From CALFXN01 sp937957815 (GTDB lineage Bacteria; Synergistota; Synergistia; Synergistales; Aminobacteriaceae), in assembly GCA_036788195.1 (NCBI GenBank), contig DAIQNX010000015.1:1-64000 (forward strand): 64,000 bases of DNA. Reading direction: 5' to 3'. The position numbers and the translations under genes are program-made. Below are positions 53,440 to 61,373 of this stretch, in pieces; the first letter of the stretch is position 1; every line of letters begins with the position of its first letter. The notes under the pieces were generated by a model. The model had not been told where the DNA came from. It was given only the letters and a program-made list of their open reading frames with translations, and made no database searches.

Positions 53440-54264
53440 ATGCGTCGCGATCTCTTCGTCGCGAATGGCGCGGTCCGGCTGCACGCGATCCTGTGGGGAA
53501 CGGTGGAGCCCGGGCAAACGCCGCTCGTCGTCTCTCCGGGGTTCTGGGAGCCTGCCGAAATGGCGGAGGATCTCTTCGCCCGTCTCGGCCGCCCCGGAGT
53601 GTCGGTGAGCTACCGGGGAAGGGGACGGAGCGACACTCCGGAACACGGGTACGATCTGGGCGATCACGTCGGGGATCTCGAATGCGTCGTCGACGCGGCC
53701 GTTCCCGGCTCCTTCTGTCTTCTGGGCTACTCGCGGGGCGGAGCCTATGCGCTCGAATACGCGCTTCGCCATTCGGACCGCATCGCGGGGCTCGTTCTCG
53801 TGGATCAGCCTCCCTTTCACACCGTCTGGCCGAAGGGGAGCGCCGCGCCGCGCTCGGCGATGACGCACCGGGGCGAACCGATCCTGAACTTCTTCCGCCT
53901 GCGGGTCGCCCATAGCTTCGAGGAGTCGACGCACCGGGACTTCACGCCCGACCTCGGGCGCATCGCGTGCCCCGTCCTCGTCCTGCGCGGAACGAGGACG
54001 GACGTTCCGATCCCCGCGAAAGTCGACGGTCGCATGGCGGCCCTCTACGAATCGGCGCTTCCGCGCGTCGCGGTCGTCTCGTTTGCGGCGTCCGGGCACC
54101 AGATCCCGCTCGACGAACCGGAACGCTACGCCGCGGTCGTCGGAGCGTTTCTCGCGCGGTTCGACGACCAACGACGAAGGGCCCTCGTTTCGGACGGGGG
54201 AGGCGGGCTCCTGCGCTGCCGGCGAAAGTCGGTATTCCGCCTTCCGGGGCCCAGCCCTACATGA
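53440..54264 (+). CDS. Alpha/beta-hydrolase fold protein
   Basis: 274 residues from ATG 53440, chosen over ATG 53419 and 53434 because AAAGGGG lies 8 bases upstream. The nucleophile elbow is GYSRGGA with Ser98; the acidic residue is probably the Asp in RTDVPIP and the His is in ASGHQIPLDEPERYA. The oxyanion loop VVSPGFWEPAEM follows the first strand. It may be an esterase, C-C hydrolase or haloperoxidase-like enzyme. The last ~25 residues are low-complexity and overlap the end of the convergent OYE gene by 8 bases. Confidence 0.85.
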   Translation: MRRDLFVANGAVRLHAILWGTVEPGQTPLVVSPGFWEPAEMAEDLFARLGRPGVSVSYRGRGRSDTPEHGYDLGDHVGDLECVVDAAVPGSFCLLGYSRGGAYALEYALRHSDRIAGLVLVDQPPFHTVWPKGSAAPRSAMTHRGEPILNFFRLRVAHSFEESTHRDFTPDLGRIACPVLVLRGTRTDVPIPAKVDGRMAALYESALPRVAVVSFAASGHQIPLDEPERYAAVVGAFLARFDDQRRRALVSDGGGGLLRCRRKSVFRLPGPSPT

Positions 54265-55273
54265 ACGCCCGTCTGTACTGCTCGGGGCCCGTGTACGGGG
54301 CCCCCGCCCGTTTCGCGAGGTCGAGCGGGAGGAAGGGGTTTCGGAGCAGTCCCCGGCCGATTGCGACCATATCCGCCCGTTCGTTCAGGAGGATTTCCTC
54401 GATCAGCTCGGGTTCCGTGACGAGTCCGACCGCGATCGTCGGAAGGCCGAGCGTCCGGCGGACCTCCGCGGAGTAGGGGACCTGGTACCCCGGAAAGAAC
54501 TTCGGCGGCGTCGGCGTCAGTCCGCCGGAACTCACGTGGACGCAGTCGACGAGCGTCTTGACGTGATGGAGCAGGCGGCACGTTTCGGCGACGTCGAGTC
54601 CGCCCGGAACGTGGTCGACGGCCGATACGCGGACCTGGAGCGGTATGCGCGCGGGCAGCGCGTCGCGGACGGCGCGGGCGACCTCGACGAGGAGGCGCGC
54701 CCGGTTTTCGGTGCTTCCCCCGTACGCGTCGGTCCTTCGGTTCGTGACGGGCGAGAGGAACTGGTTGAGAAGATAGCCGTGCGCAGCGTGGATCTCGACG
54801 AGATCGAACCCCACGTCCGCGGCGCGGGCCGCGGATGCCGCAAAGGCCTTGACGACGCGACGGATTCCCTCGGGGGTCAGTTCCTCGGGGACGCGGGATT
54901 CCTCGTCGTAGCGGATCGGGCTCGGGGCGAAGATCGTTGTGACCTCTCCGGCCGTGCATTTTCGCCCCGCGTGGTTCAGCTGAATGCCGACCCTTGCGCC
55001 GTACGAGCGGCACAGGTCGACGATCCGGCGCATCGGTTCGATCTGCCGGTCGTCCCAGAAGCCGAGGCAGCGGTCGGTGATTCGCCCTTCCGGGAGGACG
55101 CCGGTGGCCTCGACGATGATGAGACCGGTTCCTCCGAGCGCGCGTGCGCCGTAGTGGGCGAGGTGGAAGTCGGAGGCCATGCCCTGCGTCGCGCAGTACA
55201 TGCACATCGGCGGCATGACGATCCTGTTCCGGATTTCCAGTTCCCTGAGGACGAACGGTTCGAGACATTTCAC
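54257..55273 (-). CDS. NADH:flavin oxidoreductase, Old Yellow Enzyme family (YqjM-like)
   Basis: 338 residues from GTG 55273, chosen over TTG 55279 by AAGGAG spacing. The OYE barrel shows NRIVMPPMCMY, the active-site segment GIQLNHAGRKC, IHAAHGYLLNQFLSP, RTDAYGGSTENRARLL and the C-terminal FMN motif VAIGRGLLRNP. The Cys in PPMCMY is the residue that tunes FMN in YqjM-type thermostable enzymes. It reduces activated C=C bonds of unknown natural substrates. A TATGAT at about 55389-55394 on the minus strand may be its -10 box. Confidence 0.93.
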   Translation of the reverse strand: MKCLEPFVLRELEIRNRIVMPPMCMYCATQGMASDFHLAHYGARALGGTGLIIVEATGVLPEGRITDRCLGFWDDRQIEPMRRIVDLCRSYGARVGIQLNHAGRKCTAGEVTTIFAPSPIRYDEESRVPEELTPEGIRRVVKAFAASAARAADVGFDLVEIHAAHGYLLNQFLSPVTNRRTDAYGGSTENRARLLVEVARAVRDALPARIPLQVRVSAVDHVPGGLDVAETCRLLHHVKTLVDCVHVSSGGLTPTPPKFFPGYQVPYSAEVRRTLGLPTIAVGLVTEPELIEEILLNERADMVAIGRGLLRNPFLPLDLAKRAGAPYTGPEQYRRAFM

Positions 55274-55466
55274 GCTCAATCACTCCTTTTCGACGGATAC
55301 GTGCGTTCGTCCGTTACGATACCAGAAAGAGTCGTCGCCTGGTAGCCGGCCGGAGTGTGCGACGCGATGAGTTGCTTGACAATTCAATCATATAGGGGCA
55401 GACTTGCCCAAAACGTCGTGGAGCGCGTAGATACAGCGCCGATCCTCATGAAGGGCGGGATGCGGT

Positions 55467-57983
55467 GTGATTCGTGCGCATGCGTTGAGCGCCGAAGAAG
55501 TCATACGGCATTTCGGCGTCGATCCCGCGGCCGGCTTGACGCCGGAGCGGGCGGATGAAACTCTCGGGACGCACGGGCGAAACGCTCTCGATCGTCGGAA
55601 GAGCGTCTCGTGGTGGAGGGTTTTCGCGCGGCAATTCCGCGGTGCGATGGTTCTGCTGCTCGCGGCCGCCGCGGCCGTCAGTGCTGCGATGGGCGAATAC
55701 CCCGACTCCATCGCGATCGTCGTCGTCATCCTCATCAACGGCATCCTCGGATTCGTCACCGAGTATCGCGCCGAGCGAGCCCTCGAGGCGCTGCGGTCGG
55801 TTACGTCGCCGCGTTGCCGGGTCCTCCGGGGCGGGGCGGCGCGTATCGTGCCGACGGAGGAGGTCGTTCCCGGAGATGTCCTGATGCTCGAAGGAGGCGA
55901 CGTCGTCCCTGCCGACGCAAGGCTCGTCGGACTCTCGAACCTGATGACCGGAGAGGCGGCGCTGACGGGAGAGTCCGTTCCGGTGCGAAAAACCCTCGAC
56001 CCGCTTGCGGGCGATACTCCGCTTCCTGACAGGACGGACTGCGTCTTTGCGGGAACGTCAGTCGTGAAGGGAACCGGGAAGGCCGTCGTCTACGCGACCG
56101 GGTACGATACGGAACTCGGGCGGATCGGGGCGATGCTGCAGACCGTCGGAGAGCAGTCCACGCCGCTCGAGGAACGTCTCTCCCGCTTCAGCCGCTTCCT
56201 GATCGCCGTCACGTTCGGCATCGCGGCCGTCGTGACGATTGCCGGAATTCTGCAGGGACGCGGAATCCTTTCGATGGTCGAAACGGGAATCGCCCTCGCC
56301 GTCGCGGCCGTTCCCGAGGGACTCCCGTTCGTGGCCACGATGACGCTCGCGCTCGGCGTAAAGCGAATGGCCGCGAAGAACGCGCTCGTTCGGAACCTTG
56401 CGGCTGTCGAAACTCTGGGGGCGACGACCGTGATCTGCACCGACAAAACGGGAACGCTCACGATGAACCGAATGGCGGTCCGGATGGCCGATACGCCCGA
56501 CGAAGCAGCCCTGCCCCTGCTCCGGCGTGTCGCGGCGCTCTGCAACGATGCGGAACTCACGGAAGACGGCGATGTCGGCGATCCAATGGAGGTCGCGCTG
56601 CTTCGTTTCGTCGGCGACGCCGCCGGGGATATCCGGGCCGCGCGGCCGAGGCGTGCGGTCGAACCGTTCGATTCGTCGACGATGCGGATGATCACGTGGC
56701 ACGACGATTGCGTCTGCCTCAAGGGAGCCCCCGAGGTCGTCATCGCCCAGGCGGCGTATATCCGCCTGAACGGGGAGGATGTCCCGATGACAGGCGGGAC
56801 CCGCGACGAGTGGCGTGCGCGGGTCGGAGCGGCCGCGGAACGTGGAATGCGCACGATCGCGTTCGCGATCGGACCGACTCGCGAGTCCCTGGCGTTCGTC
56901 GGGTTCGCGGGGATCGACGATCCGCCGCGCCCGGAGGCGGCGCCGGCGGTTGCGCGGTGCCACGAGGCGGGGATCCGCGTCGTCATGGTGACGGGAGACC
57001 ACGTCGTGACGGCCGGATCCGTCGCGCGCGAAACCGGGATCGTCCGCGGTCCCGGCGACGTCATCCTCGAAGGACGCGAGTTCGATGGAATTCAGTCCGG
57101 ACTGGCCGGAGCCGTTTCCGTCCTGGCGCGCGTCTCCCCGGAACACAAGCTGCGTCTCGTTCAGATCCTTCAGGCCTCCGGAGAAGTCGTCGCGATGACG
57201 GGAGATGGGGTGAACGACGCGGTTGCGCTCAAGCAGGCCGATGTCGGAGTCGCGATGGGCATCCAGGGGACGGAGGTCAGCAAGGAGGCATCGGACATCA
57301 TCCTCGAAGACGACCGGTTCTCCACGATCGTCGAGGCCGTCCGCGAGGGGCGCCGGATTTTCGAGAACATCCGGAAGTCGGTATTCTTCCTTCTGTGCTG
57401 TAACCTGAGCGAGGTTCTCACGGTGCTGGCCAGCATCCTGCTGCGTTTCCCGGGCATTCTGCTTCCGCTCCAGATCCTCTGGGTGAATCTCGTGACGGAT
57501 GTTCTGCCCGCGCTCGCGCTGGCGCTCGACCCTGCCGAGAGCGACCTGATGCGCCGCGCTCCCGGGAGCCGCGGCGAGGATATCCTGACGGTTTCGCACA
57601 GGAGAGAGGTTTTTCTTCAGGGGGGGGCAATGACCTTGGGCGTGCTTGCGGCTTACTGGTGGAGTCTGCGGAGCGGAAACGGAGATACGGCGCGCGCGAC
57701 GGAGATATGCTTCCATACGCTCGTGTTCGCGCAGCTTTTCTTCGTGATGAACGTCCGAAGCGCCGGCATCCTCCGCGATCCGGGACAGCTCTGGTCAAAC
57801 CCGTGGCTTCTCGGCGGCGTCGCGGTGTCGCTTGCGTTGCAGGTCGGAGTGACGTACGTCCCGCTGCTCGGGAACGTGCTCGACATCGTACCGCTCGAGG
57901 GGCGCGAATGGGGGATAATCGCGCTCTCGGCGCTTTTCCCGACGTTTCTGACACAGGGAGTCCGCTTCGCGAGGGGGAAATGA
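55467..57983 (+). CDS. P2-type cation-transporting ATPase (Ca2+-ATPase type)
   Basis: 838 residues from GTG 55467, the only start before the domain; the Shine-Dalgarno is weak. All P-type features are present: LTGES in the actuator domain, VPEGLP in helix 4 with the cation-site Glu, phosphorylated Asp326 in DKTGTLT, KGAPE in the nucleotide domain, MVTGD, TGDGVNDAVALK, and NLVTDVLPALAL in helix 6. The cation-transporting N-terminal domain (SAEEVIRHFGVD) starts at residue 8. The length and motifs fit bacterial Ca2+ or Ca2+/Mn2+ export pumps. No clear promoter; a TTGACA near 55375 lacks a -10 box at the right distance. Confidence 0.93.
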   Translation: MIRAHALSAEEVIRHFGVDPAAGLTPERADETLGTHGRNALDRRKSVSWWRVFARQFRGAMVLLLAAAAAVSAAMGEYPDSIAIVVVILINGILGFVTEYRAERALEALRSVTSPRCRVLRGGAARIVPTEEVVPGDVLMLEGGDVVPADARLVGLSNLMTGEAALTGESVPVRKTLDPLAGDTPLPDRTDCVFAGTSVVKGTGKAVVYATGYDTELGRIGAMLQTVGEQSTPLEERLSRFSRFLIAVTFGIAAVVTIAGILQGRGILSMVETGIALAVAAVPEGLPFVATMTLALGVKRMAAKNALVRNLAAVETLGATTVICTDKTGTLTMNRMAVRMADTPDEAALPLLRRVAALCNDAELTEDGDVGDPMEVALLRFVGDAAGDIRAARPRRAVEPFDSSTMRMITWHDDCVCLKGAPEVVIAQAAYIRLNGEDVPMTGGTRDEWRARVGAAAERGMRTIAFAIGPTRESLAFVGFAGIDDPPRPEAAPAVARCHEAGIRVVMVTGDHVVTAGSVARETGIVRGPGDVILEGREFDGIQSGLAGAVSVLARVSPEHKLRLVQILQASGEVVAMTGDGVNDAVALKQADVGVAMGIQGTEVSKEASDIILEDDRFSTIVEAVREGRRIFENIRKSVFFLLCCNLSEVLTVLASILLRFPGILLPLQILWVNLVTDVLPALALALDPAESDLMRRAPGSRGEDILTVSHRREVFLQGGAMTLGVLAAYWWSLRSGNGDTARATEICFHTLVFAQLFFVMNVRSAGILRDPGQLWSNPWLLGGVAVSLALQVGVTYVPLLGNVLDIVPLEGREWGIIALSALFPTFLTQGVRFARGK

Positions 57984-58029
57984 CGATGTCATGCCGGGAA
58001 CGAAGACGCTCATGGACTACCGGGCGCAT

Positions 58030-58059
58030 TTGACAACCGGCGCGTTCGCGAGGTATAAT
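58030..58059 (+). promoter_or_regulatory. Consensus promoter of the hom leader
   Basis: A perfect TTGACA (58030-58035) and a perfect TATAAT (58054-58059) with an 18-base spacer, 36 bases before the leader-peptide ATG. Confidence 0.85.
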
Positions 58060-58095
58060 CGCCGCTAATTTTACGGGAAGGGTGGGGAGTGCGCG

Positions 58096-58173
58096 ATGAA
58101 GCGATGTGTGGACGCAAACGGTTTCTGCATGATGATGACGTGCGACGACCCTCCCGGGGCGGTCGCTGTCTGA
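58096..58173 (+). CDS. Leader peptide of a putative hom attenuator (25 residues)
   Basis: A 25-codon ORF with GGGGAG 6 bases before ATG 58096. It encodes a start, a short mixed stretch, then Cys-Met-Met-Met-Thr-Cys (58126-58143) and ends at TGA 58173. Three consecutive Met codons followed by Thr are striking, because the downstream gene catalyses the step shared by methionine and threonine synthesis. A ribosome stalled on these codons would cover the upstream part of a segment (58147-58153) that can otherwise pair with the left arm of the terminator at 58199-58237. This is the classic layout of a transcription attenuator. The regulatory mechanism is inferred; the ORF, codon run and hairpin are directly visible. 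Confidence 0.75.
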   Translation: MKRCVDANGFCMMMTCDDPPGAVAV

Positions 58174-58198
58174 ACGTGGACGAAGCGCGCGTATCCGG

Positions 58199-58237
58199 TC
58201 GGGGGTCTTCGCAGAGACGAAGGCCCCCGATTTTTTT
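58199..58237 (+). terminator. Attenuator terminator before hom
   Basis: A 13-bp stem (58199-58211 with 58218-58230, one G-T pair, six-base loop CAGAGA) followed by seven T. A competing pairing of 58147-58153 (GACCCTC) with 58201-58207 (GGGGGTC) would open this stem. Confidence 0.9.
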
Positions 58238-58262
58238 ATCTGTGTTTCGGGGAGGGGTATGA

Positions 58263-59291
58263 ATGAAGGTTCGTGTGTTGTTGTTGGGATGCGGCAATGT
58301 CGGAAGAGGGCTCTGCTCGCTGCTTGCGGAAAAGCGGGAGGCGATCGCGGCGAAGTATGAACTCGAGGTGTTGCTTGCGGGTGTGGCGACGCGGACGCGG
58401 GGCTGCGCGTACGCCCCAGGCGGGATCGATCCGCGCGATGTCCTCTCGGGCGCGGCCTTCGGGGCGGCGCGCGCGGCCGGAGAAACGGCGATGGACCTCG
58501 TGGAGCGTGGCGAATACGACGTCCTGGCGGAATGCACCGTCACGAACCCGGAGACCGGGGAGCCTGGGCTGTCGTACATCCGGGCGGCGCTCGGGAGGGG
58601 AAAATCCGTCGCCACGTCGAACAAGGGGCCGATCGCCCTGCGTTTCCACGAACTGCTCTCCCTCGCGAAGGAAAATGGGGCGAGGCTCATGTACGAGGGA
58701 ACCGTCATGGCGGGAACGCCGCTCTTTTCGGCGGCCGGGCCCGGGTTCCTCGGCGCCGATGTCCTCTCGTTCGAGGGAGTTCTCAACGGCACTTGCAACT
58801 ACATGATCGAGCGCATGAAGACAGGGGCGACGTTCGACGCGGCGCTTTCCGAAGCGCAGACTGAAGGGTACGCCGAGGCCGAACCGGGGAACGATCTCGA
58901 TGGATGGGACACGGCCCTGAAGGCCATGATCCTCGCGCAATCCTTTCTGGGGTACCCCTCGGTGTCGCTCGGGGATGTCGACGTCGAAGGCATCTGCGGC
59001 CTGACGCCGGGGGCGGTCTCCGACGCGGCGAAACGAGGCGGGGCGATCCGCCTGATCGCTTCGGCCGAACGTCCGCGAACCGGAGCGACCGCACGGCCGA
59101 GAATTTCGGTGCGACCGCGCTTCATCGGCGCGGACCACCCGCTCGCGAGTCTTCCGGGTACGGCGAACGGGATCGTGTTTTCGACGGATACGACCGGGCA
59201 GGTGTGTTTCACGGGTTTGGGTGCCGGGGGACCGCAGACGGCCTTCGCGTTATTGCGGGATATTATCGACATCAGCGGGAATGCGCGCTGA
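58263..59291 (+). CDS. hom: Homoserine dehydrogenase
   Basis: 342 residues with GGGGAGGGG 5 bases before ATG 58263. The NAD(P) motif LLGCGNVGRG is at 7-16; VATSNKGPIAL, the substrate segment GVLNGTCNYMI and the catalytic region EAEPGNDLDGWDTALK follow. It is the short form without a C-terminal ACT domain, so allosteric feedback by threonine is not expected; transcription attenuation at the leader could take its place. It oxidises homoserine or, in biosynthesis, reduces aspartate semialdehyde. No thrB, thrC, metA or lysC lies next to it. Confidence 0.93.
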   Translation: MKVRVLLLGCGNVGRGLCSLLAEKREAIAAKYELEVLLAGVATRTRGCAYAPGGIDPRDVLSGAAFGAARAAGETAMDLVERGEYDVLAECTVTNPETGEPGLSYIRAALGRGKSVATSNKGPIALRFHELLSLAKENGARLMYEGTVMAGTPLFSAAGPGFLGADVLSFEGVLNGTCNYMIERMKTGATFDAALSEAQTEGYAEAEPGNDLDGWDTALKAMILAQSFLGYPSVSLGDVDVEGICGLTPGAVSDAAKRGGAIRLIASAERPRTGATARPRISVRPRFIGADHPLASLPGTANGIVFSTDTTGQVCFTGLGAGGPQTAFALLRDIIDISGNAR

Positions 59292-59325
59292 AAGGGCGGC
59301 GCGGTCGCTCTTTCCGGTGATGTCG

Positions 59326-59368
59326 ACGGGAGTCCGCGACGGCGTTCGCGCGCGGACTCCCGTTCTTC
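59326..59368. terminator. Hairpin after hom (shared terminator)
   Basis: A perfect 13-bp stem (59326-59338 with 59351-59363, twelve-base loop) followed on the plus strand by TCTTCG. It separates hom from the convergent small gene. Confidence 0.6.
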
Positions 59369-59396
59369 GCTCCGGCGAGGCGGCAGATATTCCGTC

Positions 59397-59537
59397 CTAC
59401 CTCCACTGCCGCGCGACGCTCGAGTACACGCTCTGAAGGTCACCGGCCCTCTTCTGCATCTCCATGACGCTCTTCAGGACCCTGTTCGTCGCAAACAGAA
59501 GGGAATCCACGGGACTGCACTTTTCCTTCACTCTCAT
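59397..59537 (-). CDS. Small protein of 46 residues, unknown function
   Basis: ATG 59537 has AAAAGGAG about 4 bases upstream and the frame runs 46 codons to TAG at 59397. The peptide starts MRVKEKCSPVDSLLFATNRV and continues as a likely single amphipathic helix with Lys, Arg, Gln and hydrophobic residues, ending VARQWR. There is no signal peptide or membrane segment. What supports it as real is the strong promoter about 75 bases upstream with an A/T-rich tract behind it, the ribosome binding site and the hairpin beyond the stop. I do not recognise a family. A non-coding transcript from the same promoter is the alternative. Confidence 0.6.
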   Translation of the reverse strand: MRVKEKCSPVDSLLFATNRVLKSVMEMQKRAGDLQSVYSSVARQWR

Positions 59538-59609
59538 CGTCTCCTTTTGCGGCACTCCGTTTTTGCGCAGCATCCCATCTCGTTGATTGCGAATGAACCC
59601 TCAGAGGAA

Positions 59610-59638
59610 ATCCTAAGCGAGAGGAATGAATATGTCAA
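59610..59638 (-). promoter_or_regulatory. Strong promoter of the 46-residue gene
   Basis: On the minus strand TTGACA (59633-59638), a 17-base spacer and TAGGAT (59610-59615). The region directly upstream (59639-59700) is almost pure A/T and could act as an UP element. Confidence 0.7.
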
Positions 59639-59702
59639 TATGATTACAAACATCAGAGTAAAAATCTTTAATAAAAATTTTTATTTAGTTTTTAATTAAT
59701 AA
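59639..59702. promoter_or_regulatory. A/T-rich island with a 16-bp palindrome
   Basis: About 60 bases that are nearly all A or T in an otherwise G+C-rich window. It holds the perfect palindrome AATAAAAATTTTTATT (59670-59685) and lies just upstream of the -35 box at 59633. The remaining 59703-59815 shows no supported gene. Confidence 0.6.
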
Positions 59703-59815
59703 GCTCGAATCGGAATTCGGGGCGCATTTCAGGGAGTATCCCTGTCGGGATGGGGCTGCGTGAATCTTTCGGAAGAACGCGAAGAGGTGCTTTTGGGAAG
59801 AGTATCGTCAGTATT

Positions 59816-60706
59816 TCAGGGGTGCTGCCGATGGAAGGGCTTCCATCCGGATGCCCACTTGCGGGCGGAGTCGATCGCGTCCGGGAGGAGAGCTTCCTCG
59901 AGCTTCGCGAGGATCTGCGCTCCCTGGGTATTCCCGGCTGCGGCCGCGAGGAGCAGCCAGCGATAGGCCGCTTCGTTGTTCGGCGCGACGCCGGTTCCGA
60001 AGAAATAACAGACGCCGAGATTGTGCTGCGCGTTGGCGTCTCCCTGCTCGGCGGCGAGACGATACCACGCGGCGGCCTTTTCGTAGTCGCGAGGGACGCC
60101 GCGTCCGAGGCAGAGGGCGTTGCCGATATTGTACTGCGCGGCCGCGAGTCCCTGTTCCGCCGCCCTGCGGTACCAGCGGACGGCCTCCTCTCGGTCCTGG
60201 GAGACGCGTTCCCCCCTGTCGTAGCGGACGCCGATGTTGTTCTGCGCCTCGGGAAGGCCGTTTTCCGCGGAGAGGAGGCAGAGGCGGTCGGCTTCGACGA
60301 TGTCCCCGGAGACGCCTTCGCCGTTCGCGTAGTTCGTCGCGAGATTGAACTGCGCGTTCGCGTCGCCCTGCTCCGCAGCCATCCTGTAGAACCGGACGGC
60401 CTCCCCGTAGTCCCGGGAGACGCCGAGCCCCCGGTCGAAGCAGGCGCCGAGATTGCACTGCGCCTTCGCGTATCCGCGTTCCGCGGCACGGAGGTGCCAT
60501 CTGACGGATTCGGCGTAATCCCTCGAGACGATCGTTCCGTTGAAAAACCGGACGCCCATTTCGTACTGCGCGACAATGTCACCGCTTTCGGCGATCGTCA
60601 TGAGCTCGGCGGTCGAAAGCGACGCGTACGTCTCGAGCCCCGACGCTCCCCGAGCGGACGAACAGCACGCAACGATACAGCAGAACAGAAAAACGACGGC
60701 TTTCAC
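59816..60706 (-). CDS. Secreted Sel1-repeat protein
   Basis: 296 residues from GTG 60706 with GGGGAGGAGAGG upstream. The N-terminus VVFLFCCIVACCSSARGA is a signal peptide and may be a lipobox (VACC). About six Sel1-like TPR repeats of 36 residues follow (for example AVRFYRMAAEQGDANAQFNL and AAAWYRLAAEQGDANAQHNL). Such repeats form helical protein-binding surfaces, often in exported proteins that interact with other proteins or hosts. It stands alone with its own promoter. Confidence 0.9.
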   Translation of the reverse strand: MKAVVFLFCCIVACCSSARGASGLETYASLSTAELMTIAESGDIVAQYEMGVRFFNGTIVSRDYAESVRWHLRAAERGYAKAQCNLGACFDRGLGVSRDYGEAVRFYRMAAEQGDANAQFNLATNYANGEGVSGDIVEADRLCLLSAENGLPEAQNNIGVRYDRGERVSQDREEAVRWYRRAAEQGLAAAQYNIGNALCLGRGVPRDYEKAAAWYRLAAEQGDANAQHNLGVCYFFGTGVAPNNEAAYRWLLLAAAAGNTQGAQILAKLEEALLPDAIDSARKWASGWKPFHRQHP

Positions 60707-60763
60707 GGACCTCTCCTCCCCGAAGGCGGAATCCCGGCGGAGCCGAGCGGAATGGTTGTGAAA

Positions 60764-60793
60764 ATTCTATCACTCCGCGAGCGGGCGATTCAA
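60764..60793 (-). promoter_or_regulatory. Promoter of the Sel1-repeat gene
   Basis: On the minus strand TTGAAT (60788-60793), an 18-base spacer and TAGAAT (60764-60769). Confidence 0.6.
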
Positions 60794-60835
60794 GGATGGC
60801 GTCGCGAAGAGAGATCTGTCGGCGTGCCCGAGTCG

Positions 60836-61207
60836 TCAGAGAGATCCGAGGCGCGCGCCGAGAAAGAAGACGCCGAGTCCGAGCGTGTTGTGTGCGATCA
60901 GATGTCCCGCCGCGACGAACACCCCTTCCCGTGCCATGTGTCCCGTGTCGGAGATCAGCGACGAGAAGGTTGTGAACGCGCCCATGAAGCCGATGAAGAC
61001 GACGTTCCGGATGTGCGGGTCGAGGTGAAGTCTGCGTTCCGCGAGCGCGAGCAGCAGTCCGTACAGGAAGCATCCCGTGAGGTTGACCGCGAGCGTTCCC
61101 CATGGAAATGCGTTTCCCGCGATGCGCTGGACGAAACTCGAAAGCGTGAAGCGCGCAAGTGTTCCGGCCGCTCCCGCGAGAGCGAGGGCGACGACTGTTC
61201 CTGTCAT
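60836..61207 (-). CDS. crcB: Fluoride channel CrcB (Fluc)
   Basis: 123 residues from ATG 61207 with AAGGGAAG 9 bases upstream. Four helices, as in dual-topology Fluc channels. The motifs GNAFPWGTLAVNLTGC and GFMGAFTTFSS are diagnostic and include the Asn and Phe residues that line the pore. It exports fluoride from the cytoplasm. A fluoride riboswitch precedes it, so it should be made only when fluoride is present. The length is normal and only one copy is seen, consistent with a homodimer. Confidence 0.95.
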   Translation of the reverse strand: MTGTVVALALAGAAGTLARFTLSSFVQRIAGNAFPWGTLAVNLTGCFLYGLLLALAERRLHLDPHIRNVVFIGFMGAFTTFSSLISDTGHMAREGVFVAAGHLIAHNTLGLGVFFLGARLGSL

Positions 61208-61246
61208 TGATCGTATCTTCCCTTCCATGGATCGGGGGTCGGCCGC

Positions 61247-61287
61247 AAAAAAAACGCCTCCTCGCCGGATATCCGGCAAAGAGGCGT
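61247..61287 (-). terminator. Expression-platform terminator of the fluoride riboswitch
   Basis: ACGCCTC (plus 61287-61281) and GAGGCGT (61260-61254), enclosing the perfect palindrome GCCGGATATCCGGC, followed by eight T on the minus strand (61247-61254). Its 5' arm overlaps the 3' end of the aptamer. Confidence 0.9.
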
Positions 61288-61330
61288 CATCAGCCTTCGT
61301 AACGGCGGTCCGGGCGAACGCCATCGCCCT
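61281..61330 (-). ncRNA. Fluoride riboswitch (crcB motif)
   Basis: On the minus strand the RNA reads GGGCGAUGG, then UUCGCCC, a short linker, a GCC/GGC stem and UGAUGACGCC. These are the conserved blocks of the crcB-motif aptamer in the right order. The 3' block overlaps the 5' arm of the terminator, so fluoride binding should prevent termination and switch crcB on. Confidence 0.9.
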
Positions 61331-61344
61331 TGTCTGACACGGGA

Positions 61345-61373
61345 ATACTAGACGGACGCGACGTTTTCGTCAA
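61345..61373 (-). promoter_or_regulatory. Promoter of the crcB riboswitch transcript
   Basis: On the minus strand TTGACG (61368-61373), a 17-base spacer and TAGTAT (61345-61350). It overlaps the last codons of the LysR gene. Confidence 0.75.

Noticed and set aside
55375..55400. A perfect TTGACA upstream of the Ca2+-type ATPase
   Set aside because: No acceptable -10 box lies 15-19 bases downstream; the TATAGG nearby is too close.
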